Origin: Ophiothrix spiculata
Taxonomy: Eukaryota > Echinodermata > Ophiuroidea > Amphilepidida > Ophiotrichidae
DNA: 28,415 nt
Strand: one strand, 5' to 3'
Assembly (NCBI GenBank): GCA_000969725.1
Contig: JXSR01S045069.1
The notes beneath the pieces were generated by a model. It was not told the origin of the DNA and ran no database searches. It saw only the letters and a list, made by a program, of their open reading frames with translations. Numbering within the stretch: position 1 is the stretch's first letter; each line of letters opens with the position of its first letter. The position numbers and the translations under genes are program-made. This document shows positions 20,180 through 28,415 of this stretch, piece after piece.

Positions 20180-20533
20180 TTTTAAAACGCACATAAACCG
20201 ATATGAACATACAGGGAAATAAATTAGTCTGTATTTTTGGAATCATAGCAATGTACCAAACTTTACTGAATAGTCAAATGAACTTATGTTCAAGGTTTGT
20301 CCATATGGATGCAACAAAATAGGGACCTAAGCCAAAAATAATCCCAAAATCATGAACGATTCATATACAACAAATCCTGACCAATCATTACCAGTTTCTT
20401 ACACAATACAAAACCAACAGTTCATGTTATTGTAGAATACAAGGGATATGCGATGGATCTTGTAACAGAGTCTGATTGCTTACTGTATACATCAAGGTTT
20501 ATAGTATATAGGTACCCCAAAAATATCCTAAGT

Positions 20534-20649
20534 GGCATGAACAGAGGAATGAGTCAGATGGCGAAATGGTAAATTTGAATTACAGGGCAATGAAGATAGA
20601 CTTTGTTTTTCAATGTTTTTAAAGTCATAACTCTGCAACCAGGTGACCA
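20534..20649 (+). repeat. Direct repeat pair, copy 2
   Basis: Diverged copy of 20047-20179. The most conserved stretch is TTTTTCAATGTTTTTAAAG followed by TCATAACTCTGCAACCAGG. The two copies may be remnants of one larger element family or of a local duplication; no frame is conserved. Confidence 0.75.
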
Positions 20650-21340
20650 ATAATGATGGAGATTGGTAGCACTACAATCAGGCTCGACTGATTTGGTTTA
20701 CTGACAAGAGAGGCCTGCGGTTTGGCTGTCAGTGGCTTTATAGATTACTGTTCTATGTAGAGTCAGTGAACTATATAGGCGAGGGTTGCAAGTGCGACTA
20801 GGAGATTGGATGAAAATAAAGTATTTTTCATGCATAGTTACAAAGTAATACAAATCAAAATTGAAACTTGCTCATATGTAACTCATTCCCTTAATTGTGT
20901 CAAAAACAGCCAATTCAACTGAATGGACTTCTGGTGAGATTTCGATTACTTGGTGAGATGTCTGGATTTGATAGTTTCAATATGATATGTCAATATGGTA
21001 TCCCCGGTGGGTAAGATCTATGTACTTGGGGAGAGGCACTCACTATCTAAAGTGACAGGGATGTGCCTTGGCTAGATGAAAAAAAAAGAACCATCCAGTA
21101 CAAATGTGCACACAAAAAATAGGGGGTTATTTGGTACACAATATGAATAAAAATGGGGTCATCCAAGTTTGGAGATTTCAAAATGGGGTCATTGAGGTAA
21201 AAACCTTACGACTTGAACTGAAAATGGTCCCCTTTGAAGTTTATGCGCTCTATTTTTTTTTTTTTTTGCTAAATGTAACCTGGGTGCAACATACTTTTAC
21301 CAAAAAAAAAAAAAAATCCACAATTTACATGTTTAGTTTA
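20650..21340. other. Repeat-like sequence of unknown class; facing T15 and A15 runs
   Basis: GAGAGGCACTCACTATCTAA, GTGACAGGGATGTGCC and a doubled AAAATGGGGTCAT (near 21150 and 21180) look like parts of a dispersed element, but no pair of ends was found. Fifteen T at 21253-21267 face fifteen A at 21302-21316 and could pair. The plus-strand frame at 21104-21343 crosses these runs and is not credible as a gene. Confidence 0.35.
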
Positions 21341-22149
21341 TAAAGTATTCCGAAAAAGAAACTGGTACACATTTGGTTTGGTTCTATACTACTCAAATTA
21401 TATAGTTACAAGCCCAAAATAATTGCACATAATGTAAATTCATGTGTTTCCTGTTTAATCTGTCCAAAAAGTCTTTCAAAATCCGAAAATATCCCGCTTA
21501 TCGGGCGAAGTAAAGATTTTTGGTAGGGCAACTAAAGTTACCATTTTTGAAGGCTACGGTGAAACATCCCCAGCGGAAAACGTAGCACATAATACCCCAA
21601 GCTAGCCCGTACCAATCACTGCTTTACTCCCTCTTAGTCATGGACGAGCGGGCTTTTCAAACTCAAAAGTATACGCATGGAAGAAGAATATGAATGGATG
21701 AGAGCCTAATTAAGATGTTCAAGAAAGGTGCTGAACTGTGTTAAAAGATGTTTTAATATTGTACCGTTTAAACAATTTGGTTATTTTCATTTGAAATTAT
21801 GTGAAGCAACAACATAGTTATTTCGAATGTTTATCCAGTGCAATAGCAAGCTAAGCGTAACTTATACAGCATAAAATATTGATGCAACTTGTGATCGATA
21901 TGTCCTGCGGTAGTTACGGGGTATTGAGCAATGGTATGCGCAGCGTTGTTATCGCGTTGTGTTCAAAATTGGTAATTTTAGTTGCCTGACCAAAATTCTT
22001 TAATACGCTCGATAAACAGGATATTTTCGGATTTTGGAAGACTTTTTGTACCGATTAAACAGGAAACACATCAATTTACATTATGTGCAATTATTTTGGG
22101 CTTGTAACTATATAATTTGAGTAGTATAGAACTTTTTCGGAATACTTTA
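21341..22149. mobile_element. Long terminal-inverted-repeat element, ~810 bp
   Basis: TAAAGTATTCCGAAAAAG at the left is mirrored by CTTTTTCGGAATACTTTA-like sequence ending at 22149. Arms run about 200 bases: AATTATATAGTTACAAGCCC, AATAATTGCACATAATGTAA and AAAATCCGAAAATATCC occur in both. The left arm has 25-26 extra bases near 21362-21387 that the right lacks. The ~400-base centre has CpG-bearing sequence but no transposase frame. No clear target duplication, so the superfamily is open; a foldback-type or MITE derivative is likely. Confidence 0.75.
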
Positions 22150-22850
22150 CATCATGAGTGTAATTCATCAAGGGGTCCAAATTATGTGCCAGAAATACAA
22201 ACTGATTATAAGGGCACTATTTTGTGTTATATAATTTAGACACAACAAAGTCCGGTTATTTGTTAATCTGAAAACAGGTTTGTGTTAAAATTCTCTTAAA
22301 AACAATCAAATATGATTAAGTCAAGAACCAATGCCTTGTTAGATTACAGCTCTTGAGACCCTACAATATGTCATCATACCTACCCCTTTTTGATTTTTTT
22401 TTGCAAATTTGATAAGAAATGACCCTTTTTTCTCAAACCTACAAACAAACATGCACCAGTAGGTATGGAAAGCGTATCCCCCGTGATGCTATCAACTGAT
22501 AACACGGCCGATGAACTTGAAATGGTGTCAAAACATTTGTGAAACAGTGCCAAGGGATATTGTAAAAGAGAAATGAATTGATAGCATTGATATCACCAAT
22601 GTTAGGGATTTCCCCGTTTTAGAGAGGAGCTATTCATAAAATGTCACACACTCCCTAGGAGGCTACACAATTTATATTGTGCGAGCCACGGACAAACAAA
22701 TTTGGAAGAAGTGTTTTTGATCAATAATATATGGATAGTATCATTAAACATAAAGGAATCTTCTTCATTTTTTTCCAATTTTAAAAGATGCTTTGAGGTA
22801 ATTTGTTGATGCATAATGCACATGTCAGTTGTTTTTCTAGCCCTAGGTAC
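22150..22850. other. No confident gene
   Basis: AT-rich DNA. A minus-strand open frame covers 22644-22925. Its upstream part is treated separately as a possible first exon; the remainder has no recognisable motif. Confidence 0.35.
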
Positions 22851-22877
22851 CTGAGCACTAGCGAGGAACTCAGCCAT
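22851..22877 (-). CDS. Possible tiny first coding exon (MAEFLASAQ), weak
   Basis: On the minus strand ATGG is preceded by GCGAAA (A at -3, a good start context) and the frame reads MAEFLASAQ up to CAG|GTACCT, an acceptable splice donor. CpG words cluster just around it. Everything depends on short signals, so chance is a serious alternative. No promoter element or partner exon was recognised. Confidence 0.15.
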
Positions 22878-22936
22878 TTTCGCCGTAAGTTGACAATATC
22901 TAAACCAATATCTGCTGAATTTCACCTACAAGTCAC

Positions 22937-23170
22937 ATTCCCAATACCATGATACATCCCCATCTATATATATTGGCTCAATTTTGTTTAGTGATCATAT
23001 CCAAAGGTTGTACCAGCTGCACATGTGTCCTTGCGTAGGACAGATGTTCCCTGTGACCTTGCAGCACAAATGGAAATTCACAGGGAACATCTGCCCTACA
23101 CAAAAACATATATGGCCACTAAGCAAAAATAAAAGTTCATTGTCTTCGTGGCACATCACAATATTGGGAA
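22937..23170. mobile_element. Foldback element, diverged copy 1
   Basis: The core hairpin is near perfect: GTAGGACAGATGTTCCCTGT faces ACAGGGAACATCTGCCCTAC at about 23035-23099. Outside it, TTTAGTGATCATAT / ATATGGCCACTAAG and TTCCCAATACCATGAT / ATCACAATATTGGGAA continue the symmetry with many mismatches. The same order of words occurs in the neighbouring element at 23214-23555, so the two are relatives. The outer limits of this older copy are uncertain. Confidence 0.65.
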
Positions 23171-23213
23171 CAATAGAACATGGACATATGCCACAAGGGA
23201 AAAGTCTATATTA

Positions 23214-23555
23214 GGCCCGTATCCATTGGATATACCAATATGCCGTGTGCCCTTGTCTTGTTTTCCATTGCTTGTAATTGTGCGGTGCTACACAAACAAT
23301 GAAGATCATTCTGCTTAGTGATCATATCGTTGGTCTTGTGTATGGCAGATATTCCTATGACCTAGTGCTCACCAAGTATGAACATGTAGATTGTTGGTGC
23401 TAGCAGGTCATAGGAATCACCTGCCGTACACAAGGCCACTGATATGATCACTAAGCAGAATGAAGTTTATTGTCTGTGTTGCGCCGCACATTTACAAACA
23501 ATGGAAAATGAGACAAGGCACATAGGAACAGCCAATAGATACGGGGTCTTAGGCC
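23214..23555. mobile_element. Palindromic MITE copy 2 with TTA target duplication, PIF/Harbinger-like
   Basis: GGCCCGTATCCATTGGATAT at the left faces a right end that reads, in reverse complement, GGCCTAAGACCCCGTATC. Arms near 165 bases match almost end to end, including CATTCTGCTTAGTGATCATA and TTCCTATGACCT. TTA flanks both sides (23211-23213, 23556-23558), as expected of PIF/Harbinger elements. Open frames inside are palindrome artefacts. Confidence 0.7.
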
Positions 23556-23559
23556 TTAC

Positions 23560-23718
23560 AAGCAGCCATCTGCACATGGAGTATCCGGCAACTGCCTGAG
23601 TACCAGGGACAAGAGGAACATTTGACAGGTGCATAAATGTCCGGATACTTTCAAGGACAAGAATATTTTTAAATTGCTGGCACTGATTCTGTTTTCGCAA
23701 CATTTTCACTTCTTCAAG
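23560..23718 (-). CDS. Candidate internal exon, helical product, function unknown
   Basis: Seen: on the minus strand an open frame of exactly 53 codons runs from tttgtgtaag| (acceptor) at 23718 to CTGCTT|GTAAGG (donor) at 23560, phase 0 at both ends. The peptide begins LEEVKMLRKQNQCQQFKNIL, charged and helix-like, and later has VPLVPGTQ and MCRWLL. Codon use and lack of low-complexity sequence look more coding than other frames here. The pyrimidine tract is poor. Inference: an internal exon of an unidentified protein. The donor abuts a MITE whose target duplication supplies intron positions +2 to +4. I do not recognise the family. Confidence 0.3.
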
Positions 23719-24140
23719 CTTACACAAATAATTATAATACTCAAGGTTGTATCAAGGTTGTAGTCAACCAATTGTTTTTGGAAAGGCCTTAACTCTGTAA
23801 TTCACCAACCAAAAATCAATTCCTTATGAAAAATATACATTTCTAGAAGCAGAATGAAATGTAGAATATAATGGTGATGTTGATTTTTTGACATATTTTG
23901 ACTCCAAAAATTTCTGGAAAGCTTATATAAAATTTGCTTTGGTGAAAATTGGAACTATTAATACTTTTTAAAATCTAGAAACCAATGTCCAGGGTTGGTT
24001 TTCTTAAAAGTTTTGATTTGTAACTCACCTTTTGAAAATTTGGCAAAAATATGTCATAAGTGTCAATTTTTTCATTTTTGCCATTTTTTGTGGCAAAACT
24101 GGTCACATTTAGCCTATATTTTGTAATATTTCTAGAAAAA
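23719..24140. other. No gene seen
   Basis: AT-rich DNA. AAGGTTGTA occurs twice at about 23743-23761. A minus-strand frame at 23975-24157 is low in complexity and overlaps the following tandem repeat. Confidence 0.35.
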
Positions 24141-24348
24141 ATTATGATGGATATCATTGGACCTGGTAACCCTTAAAAGTGAGAAATTAATACCATTAGC
24201 GAGATTGATGCACTTGATTTCTATATGGCTAATCACATCAAGATTATGAATGGTATTACTGGACCTGGTCGGTGAACCTTTAAAAATGAGAAATTAATGT
24301 CACCAAGAGATTGATCTACTTAATTTCTATATCACATGATGAATTGAT
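24141..24348 (+). repeat. Tandem pair with 102-base period
   Basis: Unit 1 (24141-24242) and unit 2 (24243-24348) share ATTATGA, TGGACCTGGT, GAGAAATTAAT, GAGATTGAT and TTAATTTCTATAT/TTGATTTCTATAT in order. Divergence is substantial, with small indels, so the duplication is old. Confidence 0.75.
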
Positions 24349-26020
24349 GAGCGAGCGACACATTATCCCGCCAGACATCTGTTGATTGTAATGAAGGTGA
24401 AACGATGAGAAAATGATGATGAAAATGATGATAGAAGTGTTCATTACCAAATGAAAAGAACACTATATATCTGTACTTGATTAGTGCTTTCTAAACTTTT
24501 CCAGTACTTTTATTTTTATTTGAGGCTAATAGGTGGTGAAGCTGTACACCCCTCGTCTACATGGTCTGTTGATTGAAATGAGAAGGATGATGGGGATATG
24601 CAAGCAATCATGATGATAAAACCAATCACTTGTAATTGAGTAGAATGATATGAAAATTACAGCAAGTGGTTTTTTTTTTAATTTTGGTCGCTTTAACATT
24701 GTTGAATCCTACAAAATCTTATTTGGTGGCAGAATATCAACAAAATAAGCCTAGTCTAATTTTATCATACACAGAAGAACGACATATGAGAGCACAAAAA
24801 ATGCTGCCAAGGTAGTACGTGCAATTTGGCTTTATTGGACATTGGACTGGGTTCAAATAGGACAAACTGATATGGCAAAAAGGCCTTTGTGATATAGAAA
24901 TTTCTTAGGAGATGTTCACAGTTAGTCAGGAGTCGGGGTGAAATCTAAGAAAAAAATCTTGTATCAATTATTATATGCAAAAAAATATACGCAGACCTTC
25001 AATAGGATTTAGAGTATTAGGATTTGAAGAAATTTCACAACCAGGTAATCCTCTCAGATCTAAAGAAATGTGCTGCATTTAAGGTGATTTTTGAGTGGAG
25101 CGTGGAGATGGACAGGAAGGTGTCAGACACAGGCCAAAGGATGATTAAAGCTCTTCACATAACACACAGCACATTTCATTAAGCACAGTAGAATGTTCAC
25201 CAAGGTCACTGCACTTCTGCATTCATTTGTGTGGTAAACATGTTGAATTTACTCTATTTCAAACTATATTTTGGAAATGAAAAACTCTGTCGAAGTGAGA
25301 TTTGTTTACATTAATATCAAGCTGTGATTATCCCCTTTCTGAAGGTCTTTTTCATTCACACTTCGACTCCATAATAAATTGTTTACAGCAAGTTACAAAA
25401 CATGTGTTTTGCCATAGACTGCTATGGCAATTGGTTCTTTCAGTGAGTGGTTTAAAGCTGTGAAAGTAATATTTTGAATGTGATTTTGGGAAGTACTTTA
25501 AACATCCTTTGGACACAGGCATATATCAAAGAAAAACCAAATGGTGTACAGGGTAAAAAATCATACAGGGTAGTTTTGCCAAAGCAATGTAAAGCACTTT
25601 AAATTCATTAGTGACATATTTTTTGATTTTGAAATTCCAAATGACAATTGGATTTGCAAAATATTGTATATTTTAAATCATAATTACTAATGTTCTCTAT
25701 TAAGCAGTAGCAATAACCTATGAATTTTCAAGTGCAAATTGATAATTACACATTGAGGATATACCACAATGATGGAAAAGTCTGACACTTTTAAGCCTGC
25801 TTTATCAAGTTCACTGCATTGATGCTAAAATTACTACATGTAGAAGTCTGTGAATTTCAACCAGTCATGATATCTTTATAACTTGATAAATTCTGAAATG
25901 TTGTTTGGTTCCATGTACTTAGCCAAACAAAAGCAATACTGATTAGTTCATCTTTGTCTGTCTCACATGCAAATATGTCTCTTGAGAATTTCCCTAGATT
26001 AACGTTATTCCTTGACAAAC
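24349..26020. other. No gene seen; short hairpins
   Basis: A GATGA-rich stretch lies at 24405-24432. GTCGAAGTG (25289-25297) faces CACTTCGAC (25359-25367). TTGCCATAG-ACTG-CTATGGCAA at 25409-25430 is a perfect 9-base stem with a four-base loop. TGTTTGG and CCAAACA pair at about 25902-25929. None has an evident role; no exon is supported. Confidence 0.4.
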
Positions 26021-26385
26021 AATATCAGCCTGAAACTATGAATTGTAATTTGCTAAGATGGGCTAGGAAATGGAAACAACATGATGAAATCTAGTATATA
26101 TATGTTAAAGAATGCAGCTTTATCTCATTTGAAAAAAGACAAGACAAGTTTTATCATGTTATGTCTGTCTGATACTGATTACGAGGTATCAGTTCAATAA
26201 CCTGTTTTACCTGTGTACATCTGTCTTGAATTGATATAAATATTATTAGATGAAAAAACGTCTAAAACCTCTTTATAAATAGAATAGAAAGCTCATTTGA
26301 GTGAATGGAATAGTTTTGTGGTCTGTACATTTTGGTTGTAGTGTAGTAAAAAGATGCAGTGGTAATGGTAAGTCTAATAATATAT
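26021..26385 (+). repeat. Diverged tandem duplication, copy 1
   Basis: Shares with 26761-27098, about 740 bases downstream, the ordered words CTAAGATGG/CTACGATGG, GGAAATGGAA, TTTTATCTCATTTG-like sequence, ATGTCTGTCTG, ATCAGTTCAATRACCTG, TTACCTGTGTAC and GTAGTGTAGT. There are many substitutions and indels and no shared reading frame, so this is non-coding duplicated DNA of some age. Confidence 0.75.
26169..26192 (+). repeat. 7-base-pair hairpin conserved in both duplicate copies
   Basis: CTGATAC (26169-26175) pairs perfectly with GTATCAG (26186-26192). In the second copy the same place reads CTGGTGC (26902-26908) and GCATCAG (26919-26925): one pair changed from A-T to G-C on both sides, another became G-T. 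Pairing is kept although four of the positions around it changed. Confidence 0.45.
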
Positions 26386-26760
26386 CAGTATAAAGTTGTT
26401 CAACATGTTATGATGGATATAATGTAAAGATGTGAAGTGATGTGGTAAAAACCATTAAATATACTTCATGTATTGATAGTGTCTATTAGTTCAATAACCT
26501 GAAGCAAACAGAATGTGAAAAAAACACCTGTATTCATCAAAATTCTGTTGATGCAGATAAAACTTGCAAAAAATTGACCCATATAGTCCTTTTGGACTCT
26601 TCTTTAGTTACAAATATGTTCAAGATCTTTTGTTATTTTGAAAAACAACTTGCTACACATGATCAGTTATTTTAAGTTAACGTTTTACTTATTTATTGCA
26701 TTTTGTGAGGATTTAGTACTCAAAGAGCAACTATTTTGTGCTACATATTAAACTAATGCC
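26386..26760. other. Spacer between duplicate copies
   Basis: TTAGTTCAATAACCTGAAGC near 26487 resembles the ATCAGTTCAATAACCTG word of the duplicated block and may be a fragment of a third copy. Otherwise AT-rich with no gene. Confidence 0.35.
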
Positions 26761-27098
26761 AACTATATCAACCTTATACTGTGAACTATAACTTACTACG
26801 ATGGCCAAGGAAATGGAATGTTGAAATCTAGTAGATATATGAAAAGAATGTAGTTTTATCTCATTTGGAAACAAAAACAAGTGTAATCACGCAATGTCTG
26901 TCTGGTGCTGATTATCAGGCATCAGTTCAATGACCTGTATTACCTGTGTACCTGTCTGTTTTGAAATAATCTTTGTATATGGAGATGCAAAAATGTCTTA
27001 AACCACTTAATTCTGAAGAAAAGAAGAGCTTATCATTTGAATCAGGCCTATTGTAGTGTAGTGCAAAGATGCTGCATTGATGATAGGTCTAAATATAA
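26761..27098 (+). repeat. Diverged tandem duplication, copy 2
   Basis: Second copy of the block at 26021-26385, same orientation, about 733-740 bases downstream. It ends near GTAGTGTAGTGCAAAGATGC. The interior hairpin at 26902-26925 keeps its pairing relative to copy 1. Confidence 0.75.
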
Positions 27099-28415
27099 AA
27101 ATTGGTAGATTTTAATGGGTTCTTTGGAGTAAAGCGCATGGTCTTACCATGCTTACGTGGGAATATAAGAATGGCGCATTCTAAGATCGTGTTTAGTAAA
27201 AGCGCAAGATATAGTACAGCAGAAAGTACACTAAAAGCCTGGGATAAAACCTTTGAAATTGTGTCCAAAACTCCCTGATATCAGCTCACACATGTCCGAC
27301 AATCCGTTCAGTGCTTATAGCCAAAACAAAGGTATATTAATTCATTCAATGGCAGTGTTTCTAGAAGTAAATCATTGAATTCTCAAAATTAAAGCTTAGC
27401 CGATTTTGTTTCAGAAGATTTATAATCTGCTTCTTGGATTAAGCATACCCACAAAAATCAAGTTTTATCAAATAATCTCTACAAGATAAGACTAGCTGGG
27501 ACTGGCATTGCACTATACACAAGACACCACCTGTTCTCCTATCTTCCTACATCCAATTACTCAATTCATTAATTCTACATCACATTCCATCTTTCCAAGA
27601 AACCATGAACAATAAACATAGCTTTACCAATGGGCACGCCAAAACACACGCATCTATTAGTATTATAAACCAGATAAGATTATCTGTGCGTTAACTGCTG
27701 GCTGAGATAGGGGTCATTGTCCTGTCAGGTACCCGTTTTGTTTTGTTTTGTTTTTTTGGCGACAGAAGTTGCGCAGAGGACTATTAAGAAAAATCTGGTC
27801 TAGTTCATTGACAGTACATGACACATGAATGTGAGTAATGTTTCACACATGAATACCTCAAACACATTTTACTTTCCACACTAGATAACACGTTAACACG
27901 TTTGGTAATTCAACTCCTAGTACATTTGCCTCTATGTAATAGCTTTGTTACACTCTCACTTCTCCATAAAGAGAGAAAAAAATCACTTGATGGTGTTCAA
28001 TTCCATCTACTAGTACTAGTACTGTGCCATAAACTATTTGGTCTTTAATTGGTCCTTAAACCAAACCAAAACAAAGCAAAACAGCTACCCGATAACTCTA
28101 CTCATTAACAATAAATGATTATGATAGAATTGCTCTGTTATGTCCTGTGTTGTGTCTTATTGATTCCAATAGTTTTTATTTTTTGTCAATTATTATGAGC
28201 AGGACTTTTAGAAGTTACAAAACATGTGGTTAGAATTATCTTTGGTCAATCTTTGAGAATTATGTTTACTTTATTCATAGTTTAACTCAGTGATTTTAAC
28301 AATAATTAGCATTAAACTTCTTTTATATGGCCTAAGATGTTTGACAGGCCATTATTTAGGAGAATCATACATTTATGACTTTTCCAATATAAATAATCAG
28401 AAACACATAATGATA
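27099..28415. other. No gene seen; one short perfect palindrome
   Basis: GCATGGT-CTT-ACCATGC at 27136-27152 is a perfect 7-base stem with a 3-base loop, flanked by GTAA/TTAC that extend the pairing after a bulge. GTTTTGTTTTGTTTTG lies near 27738 and the palindromic CTAGTACTAGTAC near 28011. The rest is AT-rich DNA without exon signals. Confidence 0.4.

Overview
This window looks like non-coding nuclear DNA from an animal, most likely a marine invertebrate. It is AT-rich throughout (roughly one third G+C by eye) and has no long open reading frame on either strand. There is no operon, ribosome-binding-site or tRNA/rRNA pattern. It is dense in short inverted-repeat elements, diverged tandem duplications, homopolymer runs and tRNA-derived fragments, and carries an assembly gap of 272 N. 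The species cannot be named from the sequence; a deuterostome or lophotrochozoan genome is a guess from the style of repeats.

Layout. 1-3,511: two small hairpins, a ~300 bp inverted-repeat element (352-652), a 186 bp element (1140-1325), the best candidate exon (2208-2348, minus strand), a 169 bp near-perfect foldback (2513-2681) and a GC-rich ~670 bp element (2839-3509). 3,512-9,900: mostly unstructured, with a TGAT microsatellite, an 18-G run, a tRNA-like B box (5256-5266), an inverted repeat at 6477-6685, a PIF/Harbinger-like element with TTA target duplications (7468-7694) and short repeats at 8370-8830. 10,309-10,971: a degenerate array with eight GTGAGT motifs, then a 71 bp tandem pair. 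13,225-15,670: a ~1.1 kb tandem duplication whose first copy holds a 531 bp hAT-like element while the second keeps the empty site. 16,723-18,045: nested hairpins, two foldback elements and a 145 bp tandem repeat split by an insertion that contains the gap. 20,047-22,149: a direct duplication and an ~810 bp element with ~200 bp terminal inverted repeats. 22,937-23,558: two related foldback elements side by side, the second abutting another candidate exon (23560-23718, minus strand). 24,141-24,348 and 26,021-27,098: a 102 bp and a ~740 bp period tandem duplication. The rest shows nothing I can name.

The window therefore reads as intergenic or long-intron DNA shaped by non-autonomous DNA transposons and local duplication. 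Two short minus-strand exons are proposed from splice signals and open frames only; neither product is identified and they need not belong to one gene. I see no self-contained new biological system. The most informative observations are the dated hAT-like insertion, the element that supplies part of a possible splice donor, the GTGAGT cluster, and a hairpin preserved with a paired substitution between duplicated copies.
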